Shown: positions 15,881 through 23,220 of the stretch, piece after piece
How positions within the stretch are numbered: the stretch's first letter is position 1
Layout: each line of letters starts with the position of its first letter
NCBI GenBank assembly: GCA_910579995.1
Contig: CAJTWH010000005.1
Location: 66,821-130,820, forward strand
Source of the DNA: an uncultured Muribaculaceae bacterium
GTDB lineage: Bacteria > Bacteroidota > Bacteroidia > Bacteroidales > Muribaculaceae
Direction of reading: 5' to 3'
Length of the DNA: 64,000 bases
Translations under genes and position numbers: made by a program
Notes under the pieces: model-generated
What the model was told of the DNA's origin: nothing
What the model saw: the letters and a program-made list of their open reading frames with translations, nothing else
Databases searched by the model: none

Positions 15881-17090
15881 GCAGGCAGGCGTCGCCGTAG
15901 CTGAGGAAGCGGTAGTCTGAGGCCAAGGCATGTTCGTAGGCTTTGCGCCAGCCATCGCCTATAAAAGCGCAGACAAGCAGAAGCAGGGTAGACTCCGGCT
16001 GGTGGAAATTGGTGACCATTGCATTGACAATCTGATATTTATAGCCCGGAGCTATTATTATGCGCGTGCGGGCGACAAAAGTATCCTCTCCGCGGCTGTC
16101 AAGCCATTCAGCCAATGCCTCAAGAGCCTCGTCTGCAGGCATATCCACATTGTCTTCGTAGGGTGACCATTGAGGCACCTCGCCATCCCAACGACCGGCG
16201 GCAATAAGGCGCCCGGCATGGTAGAGGCTCTCAAGAGTGCGGACGGAGGTTGTGCCCACAGCAACGATAGGCCGCTTGCCTACGGCTTGGGCGAGTTCGC
16301 GGATAATCGCTGCCGGCACGGTGATGAACTCGCTGTGCATGTCGTGTTCGCCTATGCTTTCGCTTTTTACGGGGCGGAAAGTTCCGGCGCCCACGTGAAG
16401 TGTCACCTCGCGGATATCTACGCCATTAGAGCGTATTTTATCCATGAGTTCGGGCGTGAAATGAAGGCCGGCCGTAGGGGCGGCAACAGATCCGTCAATA
16501 TGGCTGTATACTGTCTGATAATCAGTTGAGTCGGCGTCCTCCGAAGCTCGGTTGAGGTAAGGCGGAATTGGTATTTCGCCTACTGCGGCTATGATGTCGC
16601 TCATCGTCACTGCCTCATTGTCCCAAGTGAAAATTATGGTGCGCGAATTGTCGGGAGCAGGTTCACAGTCGGCTCTCTCGGCTTTCAACACGGTGTTGCC
16701 GGCCGGCGTGGCAACCTCCATTTCAAGACATCCGTCTTTCCAACGCTTGGCATTGCCTACGAGGCATTGCCATTCGCAGCGCCCCCGTGTGGCGAAAGCC
16801 TGCGCGTAGTCGGCAGGTTCGTGGGGTTCAAGGCAGAAAATCTCGATCAACGCACCGGTAGCCTTGCGGAAGCGGAGACGGGCGTTGATTACGCGTGTGT
16901 TGTTGCATACCATCAGGGCGTTTGCCGGCAGCAGGCCGGGAAGCTCCGAGAATATGTGGTCTTCAATCTCTTCACCGTTGCTTACGAGCAGTTTGCACGC
17001 GTCGCGCACGGCCAATGGGTGACGTGCAATGCGCTCATCGGGCAGGGGATAGTCAAACTCTTCTATCTTTATATTTCGTGGATCGCTCAT
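15861..17090 (-). CDS. queA: S-adenosylmethionine:tRNA ribosyltransferase-isomerase QueA
   Basis: Adds the cyclopentane moiety from SAM to preQ1 in tRNA anticodons, giving epoxyqueuosine. 409 residues, a little longer than typical. Motifs: FDYPLPDERIARHPL near the start, ALMVCNNTRVINARL, SVAAPTAGLHFTPELMDKI, LHVGAGTFRPVKSE, ITVPAAII, and TNFHQPESTLLLLVCAF near the C-terminus. Divergent from the ABC-F gene; no other queuosine gene is in the window. Confidence 0.96.
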   Translation of the reverse strand: MSDPRNIKIEEFDYPLPDERIARHPLAVRDACKLLVSNGEEIEDHIFSELPGLLPANALMVCNNTRVINARLRFRKATGALIEIFCLEPHEPADYAQAFATRGRCEWQCLVGNAKRWKDGCLEMEVATPAGNTVLKAERADCEPAPDNSRTIIFTWDNEAVTMSDIIAAVGEIPIPPYLNRASEDADSTDYQTVYSHIDGSVAAPTAGLHFTPELMDKIRSNGVDIREVTLHVGAGTFRPVKSESIGEHDMHSEFITVPAAIIRELAQAVGKRPIVAVGTTSVRTLESLYHAGRLIAAGRWDGEVPQWSPYEDNVDMPADEALEALAEWLDSRGEDTFVARTRIIIAPGYKYQIVNAMVTNFHQPESTLLLLVCAFIGDGWRKAYEHALASDYRFLSYGDACLLRAKGC

Positions 17091-17106
17091 TTATTCAAAT
17101 TTTCGG

Positions 17107-17145
17107 CAAAGATAAGCAAAATCCACGGATTTTTGCGTAACTTTG
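17107..17145. promoter_or_regulatory. Face-to-face divergent promoters for queA and the ABC-F gene
   Basis: Two exact -7 elements only 23 bp apart: TATCTTTG on the minus strand (17107-17114), 17 bp before queA, and TAACTTTG on the plus strand (17138-17145), 20 bp before the ABC-F ATG. Each promoter's -33 region overlaps the other's start region, so the two are probably mutually exclusive. This also decides the ABC-F start at 17165. Confidence 0.7.
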
Positions 17146-17164
17146 CAGGTTGAAACAAGATAAT

Positions 17165-19126
17165 ATGATTTCAGTCAACAATTTAACGATAGAATTTACT
17201 TCGCAGGTACTTTTCGACAACATCAATTATGTCATAAACCCTAAAGACAAGATTGCCCTTGTGGGTAAGAACGGTGCCGGAAAGTCTACCATGCTTAAGA
17301 TCATTGCCGGTCTGCAGAAACCGACATCGGGCAGTGTGGCCATACCTGCCGACGTCACTATCGGCTATCTGCCGCAGCAGATGGTGCTTGAAGACACCCT
17401 CACCGTTTCCGAAGAAGTTAGAAAGGTTTTCGCGCATATCGACGAAATGCAGCGCCGGCTCGACAAGATGAGTCAGGAACTTGCCGAGCGCACCGACTAT
17501 GATTCGCCCGAGTATCACGACCTGATAGAGCGTGTGAGCAATCTCACAGAAGAGCTCGCCATAGCCTCAAGTGACAATTGCGAGGCTGAGATGGAGAAGA
17601 CCTTGCTCGGCCTCGGCTTCGTGCGCAGTGACTTCGACAGGCCTACATCGGAGTTCAGCGGCGGCTGGCGCATGCGTATAGAGCTTGCCAAATTGCTTCT
17701 GCGTCGGCCCGATGTGCTGCTTCTCGACGAGCCGACCAACCACCTCGACATCGAGTCGATACAATGGCTCGAGAATTTCCTCATCACCAAGGCCAAGGCT
17801 GTAGTATTGGTGAGCCACGACCGTGCGTTTATCGACAATGTCACCAACCGCACCATCGAGATTACCCTCGGCAAGATTTACGATTATGCCGTAAACTACT
17901 CCAAATTCGTGGCTTTGCGCGCCGAGCGTATAGAGCAGCAGATGAGGGCATACCGCAACCAGCAGAAACAGATTGAAGACACCGAGGCATTTATAGAGCG
18001 TTTCCGCTATAAGGCTACAAAATCGGTGCAGGTGCAGAGCCGCATAAAGCAGTTGGCCAAAATCGACCGCATAGAAGTCGACGAGGTCGATACCTCGCAC
18101 CTGAGTCTGCGTTTCCCGCCGGCACCGCGTTCGGGCGACTTTCCCCTTATCGTCGAAGACCTCGGCAAAGCATACGGCGAACATCAGGTTTTCGACCATG
18201 CCACATTCACGCTGCGCCGCGGCGAGAAAGTGGCATTCGTGGGTAAGAACGGCGAGGGTAAGTCTACTCTTGTAAAATGTATCATGGGCGAGATTCCCTT
18301 CACGGGCAGTCTGCGCCTCGGCCATAATGTGAAGATAGGATATTTCGCACAGAATCAGGCGCAATTGCTTGACGGAGAGATTACTGTTTTCGACACCATC
18401 GACCGCGTGGCAGTTGGCGACATACGCTTGAAAATTCGCGATATACTCGGCGCGTTTATGTTTGGCGGCGAGGCTTCCGACAAGAAAGTCAAGGTGCTCT
18501 CAGGAGGCGAGAAGACGCGACTGGCTATGATAAAGCTCCTTCTCGAACCCGTCAACCTTCTCATTCTTGACGAACCTACCAACCACCTCGACATGAAGAC
18601 GAAAGATATCCTCAAGCAGGCTATCAAAGACTTCGACGGCACGGTGATTGTAGTGAGCCACGACCGCGAGTTTCTCGACGGCCTCGTGGAGAAAGTCTAC
18701 GAATTCGGTGGCGGACAGGTGCGTGAATGTCTCGGTGGTATATACGAATTCCTTGAGAAAAAGAAACTTGCCTCGTTGCGCGAGCTCGAGGCTAAAACTC
18801 CTGCGGTCAAGACAGAATCGCCTGCCAAAGCTGCCCCGGCACCCACTCCCAAGGCCGCGGCAAAGCTTAGCTATGCCGAGCAGCGAGAGCGCGAGAAAAC
18901 ACTCCGCAAGGCAAACAAGAAAGTAGAGGAGGCCGAAAACGAGGTTGCAGTCCGCGAGCAGCAGCTTGCCGATATCGAGGCTAAGATTGCCGCCGGTGAA
19001 GTAGCTCCCGAAATCTTCACTGCCCATGCGCAGGCCGGCAAAGACCTTGAGAATGCTATGAGCCTTTGGGAATTGGCACAGATGGAACTCGACGAGCTGA
19101 AAGAGAAATTTTGCTCCGGCATGTAA
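17165..19126 (+). CDS. ABC-F family ATPase (translation factor type)
   Basis: 653-residue soluble protein with two ABC domains and no membrane segment. Domain 1: Walker A GKNGAGKST, signature FSGGWRMRIELAKLLL, Walker B VLLLDEPTNHLD. Domain 2: GKNGEGKST, LSGGEKTRLAMIKLL, LLILDEPTNHLD. An inter-domain linker (about 245-310, rich in R, Q and E) and a C-terminal coiled-coil extension (about 560-653, after an Ala/Pro/Lys-rich hinge) are present, as in Uup/YheS-like members. These bind ribosomes and relieve stalling; some confer antibiotic resistance, which the sequence alone does not indicate. The ATG at 17165 is chosen over the upstream TTG because the promoter ends at 17145. Confidence 0.93.
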   Translation: MISVNNLTIEFTSQVLFDNINYVINPKDKIALVGKNGAGKSTMLKIIAGLQKPTSGSVAIPADVTIGYLPQQMVLEDTLTVSEEVRKVFAHIDEMQRRLDKMSQELAERTDYDSPEYHDLIERVSNLTEELAIASSDNCEAEMEKTLLGLGFVRSDFDRPTSEFSGGWRMRIELAKLLLRRPDVLLLDEPTNHLDIESIQWLENFLITKAKAVVLVSHDRAFIDNVTNRTIEITLGKIYDYAVNYSKFVALRAERIEQQMRAYRNQQKQIEDTEAFIERFRYKATKSVQVQSRIKQLAKIDRIEVDEVDTSHLSLRFPPAPRSGDFPLIVEDLGKAYGEHQVFDHATFTLRRGEKVAFVGKNGEGKSTLVKCIMGEIPFTGSLRLGHNVKIGYFAQNQAQLLDGEITVFDTIDRVAVGDIRLKIRDILGAFMFGGEASDKKVKVLSGGEKTRLAMIKLLLEPVNLLILDEPTNHLDMKTKDILKQAIKDFDGTVIVVSHDREFLDGLVEKVYEFGGGQVRECLGGIYEFLEKKKLASLRELEAKTPAVKTESPAKAAPAPTPKAAAKLSYAEQREREKTLRKANKKVEEAENEVAVREQQLADIEAKIAAGEVAPEIFTAHAQAGKDLENAMSLWELAQMELDELKEKFCSGM

Positions 19127-19162
19127 TTTTTAGCTCAAATCAGCGTCATATTTTATGATGTA

Positions 19163-19262
19163 TGGCCGGTGGTGTGGAGGCTGTAGGCAGCAAATCAGTA
19201 CTAAAGAACAGCAGTCGGTAACTCGCTGACCACAACCCACACACCACCAACCACCACCAACC
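19163..19262. repeat. GT-rich inverted-repeat element A
   Basis: Most of the 171-bp gap between the ABC-F and M13 genes. The left arm (GGCCGGTGGTGTGGAGG) and right arm (CCACAACCCACACACCACC and following CCAACCACC repeats) are mutually complementary and could fold into a hairpin around CAGCAAATCAG. Closely related arms occur at 28826-28976 and, less clearly, 50681-50778. No coding frame or recognisable promoter. Confidence 0.6.
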
Positions 19263-19297
19263 AACTATATATAGTAAATCAACATATTTATCACACA

Positions 19298-21316
19298 ATG
19301 AAAAAAGCAAATATGATTCTTGCTTTGTCGGCACTGGCAGTAGCCGGTACTTCTTGCGGACCCAAGACAGCCGCTCCCAAGGGTATCGACGCCGCCAATC
19401 TCGACACTACAGTGTCGGCCAAGGCTGACTTTTACGACTATGCATGCGGCGGCTGGATGAAAGCCAATCCGCTCAAACCCGAGTATTCCCGTTTCGGTAC
19501 ATTCGATCAGCTCGGCGAGAACAACCGCGAGCAGGTTCGCGGCCTCGTTGAAGGTCTTGCCGCTGTTGAGAATGAGGCCGGTACAAACGCACAGAAGGTA
19601 GCCGATCTCTACCGCATGGGTATGGACAGCGTGCGCCTCAATCAGGAAGGTGCAGCTCCTCTCGCCGCCGACCTTGAGGTGATTGCCTCTACTCCCCGCG
19701 AGAAAATCGTAGACCTCATGGCTACAATGCCCGGCGTAGGCGTGTTCTTCGGCACAGGTGTGCAGGCCGACCTCGCCAATTCTGACAAGAACACCATGTA
19801 TCTCGAGCAGGGTGGACTTGGCCTCGGCGACCGTGACTATTACACTGACCAGACCGAAAATGCCGAGAAAATCCGTGCTGCCTACCGCACATATCTCACC
19901 ACCATCGCCAAACTTATCGGCTATGATGATGCGGCGGCTCAGCGTCTCACCGACAATACAATGGCTATTGAGACCGAGCTTGCACAGAGCCAGATGACCC
20001 GCACACAGCAGTGCGATATCGCCTCTCAGTACAACCCCATGACCGTGGCTTCGCTCGTAGAGCAATATCCCAACATCGACCTCAAGCACTATTTCGACCT
20101 GCAGAAACTCGATGTTGACACTGTAATCGTAGGCCAGCCCGCTTACTATGCAGTAGTATCGAAAGTGCTCAAGGAAGCTGATGATCAGGCTCTCCGCGAC
20201 TACCTCACAGCTTCTTACGTTTCGTCGGCTGCCTCATACCTCAGCGACGATTTCATCAATGCCAACTTCGCTCTTGAGCAGGCTATCTCGGGTGTCGAGG
20301 AGCAGCGTCCCCGCTGGAAACGCGCCCTCTCTGTGCCTAACGGTATTCTCGGTGAGGCTGTAGGCGAGCTCTATGTAGAGAAATACTTCCCCGCTTCGTC
20401 GAAAGAGAAAATGCTTACTCTCGTAGGCAATCTCCAGACCGCCCTTGGCCAGCACATCGACAACCTCACATGGATGAGCGACACCACCAAGGCTAAAGCC
20501 AAGGAGAAACTCGCCGCTTTCAAGGTGAAAATCGGTTATCCCGACACTTGGCGCGACTACTCGGCTCTCACCATCGATCCCTCGCTGCCTTACTGGAAGA
20601 ATATCCAGAATGCCATCCAGTTCAACGTTGACTACAACAACAACGATTATGGCAAGCCCGTCGACCGCGAGCGCTGGCTCATGTCGCCCCAGACCGTAAA
20701 CGCTTACTACAACCCCACCACCAACGAAATCTGCTTCCCCGCAGGTATCCTGCAGGCTCCTTTCTTCGATCCCGAGGCTGACGACGCCGTAAACTACGGT
20801 GCCATCGGTGTGGTTATCGGCCACGAGATGACTCACGGCTTCGACGATCAGGGTCGTCAGTTCGATAAAGACGGTAACTTCACCAACTGGTGGACCGACG
20901 CCGACGCCGCTGCATTCAATGAGCTCGCAGAGCGTCTCGCCGCTCAGTTCGACAGCATTGAGGTCGCTCCCGGCACTCACGCCAACGGTCACCTCACTCT
21001 TGGTGAGAATATCGCCGACCAAGGTGGTCTGCGTGTAGCCCGCACAGCATATCTCAACTCGCTCAATGGCGCAGAGGCTCCCGTAATCGACGGATTCACT
21101 GCCGACCAGCGCTTCTACCTCGCATACTCTAATGTATGGGCTGGCAACATCCGCGAGGCCGAGATTCTCTCACGCACTCAGAACGACCCCCACTCACTCG
21201 GTCGCTGGCGCGTGAACGGAACTCTCCGCAACATCGAGCCGTTCTTCACCGCATTCGATATCAAGGAAGGCGACGCAATGTTCCTCCCCGAGTCAGAGCG
21301 CGTTGTTATCTGGTAA
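19298..21316 (+). CDS. pepO: M13 family (neprilysin/PepO-like) zinc metallopeptidase, lipoprotein
   Basis: 672-residue peptidase with signal peptide and lipobox (AVAGTSCGPK, Cys20), so membrane-anchored in the envelope. M13 signatures: DFYDYACGGWMKANPL near residue 45, the catalytic zinc site VIGHEMTHGFDDQGRQFD (HExxH), and the downstream zinc ligand region LGENIADQGGLRVA with Glu. NAYYNPTTNEICFPAGILQAPFF precedes the zinc site as in the family. Length is typical for bacterial PepO. Likely cleaves small oligopeptides. A strong terminator follows. Confidence 0.95.
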   Translation: MKKANMILALSALAVAGTSCGPKTAAPKGIDAANLDTTVSAKADFYDYACGGWMKANPLKPEYSRFGTFDQLGENNREQVRGLVEGLAAVENEAGTNAQKVADLYRMGMDSVRLNQEGAAPLAADLEVIASTPREKIVDLMATMPGVGVFFGTGVQADLANSDKNTMYLEQGGLGLGDRDYYTDQTENAEKIRAAYRTYLTTIAKLIGYDDAAAQRLTDNTMAIETELAQSQMTRTQQCDIASQYNPMTVASLVEQYPNIDLKHYFDLQKLDVDTVIVGQPAYYAVVSKVLKEADDQALRDYLTASYVSSAASYLSDDFINANFALEQAISGVEEQRPRWKRALSVPNGILGEAVGELYVEKYFPASSKEKMLTLVGNLQTALGQHIDNLTWMSDTTKAKAKEKLAAFKVKIGYPDTWRDYSALTIDPSLPYWKNIQNAIQFNVDYNNNDYGKPVDRERWLMSPQTVNAYYNPTTNEICFPAGILQAPFFDPEADDAVNYGAIGVVIGHEMTHGFDDQGRQFDKDGNFTNWWTDADAAAFNELAERLAAQFDSIEVAPGTHANGHLTLGENIADQGGLRVARTAYLNSLNGAEAPVIDGFTADQRFYLAYSNVWAGNIREAEILSRTQNDPHSLGRWRVNGTLRNIEPFFTAFDIKEGDAMFLPESERVVIW

Positions 21317-21338
21317 TAGCCGCTTACAAACTTATAAG

Positions 21339-21373
21339 AAAAGAGAGCTGTCCCTCGCGGACAGCTCTCTTTT
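21339..21373. terminator. Intrinsic terminator after the M13 peptidase gene
   Basis: 15-bp stem AAAAGAGAGCTGTCC / GGACAGCTCTCTTTT with a 5-nt loop and a T-run on the plus strand; T-rich on the minus strand too, so it may act in both directions. Confidence 0.93.
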
Positions 21374-21481
21374 TGCGAAATAACTCTATGCGAATTAACT
21401 GTGTCTGTTACGAAAGCACTCGTTTCTATCCGCAAAGTTATTTATATATCATCTGATTCACCTTATCCAAAACTCGGTAAA

Positions 21482-21520
21482 TCAATCCGTTTTTTCTGTA
21501 AGAGTATAATCGGGCAGGTC
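21482..21520 (-). pseudogene. Orphaned 3' end of the DUF4249 gene left of the hip cassette
   Basis: Read on the minus strand this encodes DLPDYTLTEKTD and a TGA stop. The same peptide up to DLPDYTLTE is the C-terminus of the intact DUF4249 gene 1.7 kb away, where it now continues differently (NHNTM, stop). This looks like the original gene end displaced when the hip cassette entered; codons upstream of it are hip sequence. Confidence 0.7.
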
Positions 21521-21521
21521 T
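21492..21521. repeat. Left 30-bp direct repeat bounding the hip cassette
   Basis: Begins TTTTCTGTAAGAGTATAATC. The first 25 bases are identical to the copy at 23217-23246, then one mismatch and four more identities. The hipT stop codon (21520-21522) uses its last two bases. Confidence 0.9.
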
Positions 21522-22539
21522 ATTGCGGCCTGATCATGGATTGGCGATAATGATAGCCTGCCATATAGGAATGCTTTAAATCCTCAGAAAGAAAAGAACG
21601 TTCAATCATGGCGTCAGCTTTTTTGTTTGGCGCTGTAAACCGATTTAGCTCCTGAAACACAAGTTTTTCCGGTAAACCCATTCGTTTGCCGAGTTCAAGA
21701 AAATCGTCAGCCGTCACCTGACGCGTATCAGTAAGACGCATACCCTCTTTGAAGAGTCCTTTGTCAAGAGCGAAGATTCGAGATTCGTATAGTTGGAGCG
21801 ATGTATTTACGAGATCGTACGCAGGCGAGAGGTGATATTCCCGTCCATCGCTGATAAGACTGAAATTCTTAAGGTGAGCGTCATCATTCAATGTAATGAA
21901 GTTGAAAAGAATAACCTTTAAAAATCTCAGAATATCGACAGGGGCAGACTTGACGTATTTGCGGATAATCTCCGCACACTCTTCATAGCTGCCATTATTA
22001 TATTTGAAATCGGAGCCTCCATTTGCTTTTGTTAATCCCATAAGCGACGCGAAATCTTCTTGAGCATATTTACCTCCGGGATAGACGTCAAAGCGTCGAG
22101 TGATATATGCCATTTGGCCGTTTCTAAAGAAGCATAGCCCATTTGCCGCAGTTTCTATGCCATAAACCTGCGAGGCTATCTGCATTGTCAGATTTTCATT
22201 TGCCGCACAGTAATCGTGGTTGATAATCTGGTAGCCTGTCGGTCGTGGTTTAAGGATATATGAACTTTGCTCACCTTCTTCGGAGTAGCGCAAAACTCCC
22301 GACTCGTCAAGTACAAGACCGAATTTAGGTTGTGCACCTGATAGGGATAATCTTCCTACATTATTGACTGCAGCTCTGCCATCTGTATTGGATGATGTAG
22401 GAGAATCAAAATTCAATATATGACTGACCCTCCTGCCATCGAATAAGTTTTTCAATGCTGCCGGAGAGTAACCTGAGTGCCCGTCAAGCAAAAGAGATGG
22501 GCATACTTTGATTTCCTGTTGATTCATACGCTTAATCAT
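21520..22539 (-). CDS. hipT: HipT-like Ser/Thr kinase toxin (HipA core and C-terminal lobes)
   Basis: 339-residue HipA-family kinase lacking the N-terminal HipA_N subdomain, which is a separate upstream gene. The Gly-rich loop reads NVGRLSLSGAQPKFGLVL; its S65-L-S67 matches the SIS autophosphorylation motif of HipT. Kinase motifs: catalytic loop NFITLNDDAHLKNFSLI, metal-binding AYDLV, ATP-lid lysine region SSYILKPRP. HipA/HipT kinases phosphorylate aminoacyl-tRNA synthetases and stop growth; the target here is unknown. The start overlaps hipS by 8 bp (ATGATTAA). Base composition looks more AT-rich than the flanking genes, which agrees with acquisition. Confidence 0.9.
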   Translation of the reverse strand: MIKRMNQQEIKVCPSLLLDGHSGYSPAALKNLFDGRRVSHILNFDSPTSSNTDGRAAVNNVGRLSLSGAQPKFGLVLDESGVLRYSEEGEQSSYILKPRPTGYQIINHDYCAANENLTMQIASQVYGIETAANGLCFFRNGQMAYITRRFDVYPGGKYAQEDFASLMGLTKANGGSDFKYNNGSYEECAEIIRKYVKSAPVDILRFLKVILFNFITLNDDAHLKNFSLISDGREYHLSPAYDLVNTSLQLYESRIFALDKGLFKEGMRLTDTRQVTADDFLELGKRMGLPEKLVFQELNRFTAPNKKADAMIERSFLSEDLKHSYMAGYHYRQSMIRPQ

Positions 22540-22858
22540 TTATAGGTTTTACCGTGACAGCACCGACGGTATCATATTGAGCAGTAGCAGAAAGTATGCC
22601 GAAGTCATCATTTTTGTCGATATGATACAATGAGCATTGTATGGCACGGTTCTCTCCCTCTGAAAGGAGATTGAAAAAATACGGAAACAATATAGGTGAC
22701 CGATATTCTTCTTCCCGGAGTGGCATAGAAAGACAGACAGCAGGCAAATTATTCTCAAGATATATCTTGTCGTACTTAAAAATGTATTCGCGGGGGTTGT
22801 CATTTTCAGCTAATATTCCGGCAGCAATGCCGTTTACATAGACCATACATTTTCTCAT
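22532..22858 (-). CDS. hipS: HipS-like protein (stand-alone HipA N-terminal subdomain)
   Basis: 108 residues matching the HipA N-subdomain 1 family: MVYVNGIAAGILAEND, FKYDKIYLENN, SMPLREEEYRSPILFPYFFNLLSEG, then DDFGILSATAQYDTVGAVTVKP. In single-chain HipA this domain is fused to the kinase; in HipBST systems it is separate and HipS acts as the antitoxin. Sits between hipB (4 bp upstream) and hipT (8-bp overlap), giving the hipB-hipS-hipT order. Confidence 0.88.
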   Translation of the reverse strand: MRKCMVYVNGIAAGILAENDNPREYIFKYDKIYLENNLPAVCLSMPLREEEYRSPILFPYFFNLLSEGENRAIQCSLYHIDKNDDFGILSATAQYDTVGAVTVKPIND

Positions 22859-22862
22859 ATTG

Positions 22863-23066
22863 TCAATCTTTAAGTATTACATCTATTTTAAGACCAAGGG
22901 TGTCAAGAATTGCCATTATAGTCTTTAGCTTGGCGTTGCCGTTCCCGCGTTCTATCGCCACCAAAGTGTTTAAACCCACACCGGCCAGCGAGGCAAGTAC
23001 GGGCTGCGTGATATTCAATGACTTTCTTCTTTCCTTGATTATTTCTCCTATCGTGTTGTATTCCAT
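22863..23066 (-). CDS. hipB: HipB-like XRE-family DNA-binding regulator
   Basis: 67 residues from the ATG at 23066, nearly all a Cro/C1-type helix-turn-helix: IGEIIKERRKSLNITQPVLASLAGVGLNTLVAIERGNGNAKLKTIMAILDTLGL. A GTG at 23081 is in frame but lies in the operator palindrome, so 23066 is preferred. HipB proteins repress their own operon by binding palindromes; three are present here. First gene of the operon. Confidence 0.9.
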   Translation of the reverse strand: MEYNTIGEIIKERRKSLNITQPVLASLAGVGLNTLVAIERGNGNAKLKTIMAILDTLGLKIDVILKD

Positions 23067-23073
23067 AATGTAT

Positions 23074-23097
23074 AAACTCACATTATATTGTGAGTTT
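23074..23097. promoter_or_regulatory. Operator O1 of the hip operon
   Basis: Inverted repeat AAACTCACA - TTATAT - TGTGAGTTT just downstream of the -7 box and 8 bp before the hipB ATG. Shares the core TCACA-N6-TGTGA with O2 and O3. Binding here would block the transcription start. Confidence 0.8.
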
Positions 23098-23101
23098 GAC
23101 G

Positions 23102-23109
23102 CAAAGATA
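23102..23109 (-). promoter_or_regulatory. -7 element (TATCTTTG) of the hipBST operon
   Basis: Exact TAnnTTTG match on the minus strand, 36 bp upstream of hipB, lying between operators O1 and O2. Confidence 0.75.
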
Positions 23110-23130
23110 GTAATTAAATTTGAAAAAACA

Positions 23131-23162
23131 GCCTAAAATCACAATATATTGTGATTTTAGGC
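23131..23162. promoter_or_regulatory. Operator O2: perfect 32-bp palindrome
   Basis: Each half-site is GCCTAAAATCACAATA and its exact reverse complement, with no spacer. Lies immediately upstream of the hip -35/-33 region. The central TCACA-N6-TGTGA matches O1 and O3. Confidence 0.85.
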
Positions 23163-23196
23163 TTCTATACCGAGACTAAATGTATGTTATTACTCA

Positions 23197-23220
23197 AAAA
23201 TCACATTGTATTGTGATTTT
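23197..23220. promoter_or_regulatory. Operator O3, at the cassette's right boundary
   Basis: AAAATCACA - TTGTAT - TGTGATTTT. It overlaps the last codons of the DUF4249 gene and shares four bases with the right direct repeat. Possible distal operator for DNA looping, or a remnant of the insertion end. Confidence 0.75.

Noticed and set aside
17165..19126. ABC-F gene as an antibiotic-resistance determinant
   Set aside because: The C-terminal extension and context resemble housekeeping Uup/YheS-like factors; nothing in the sequence points to resistance.
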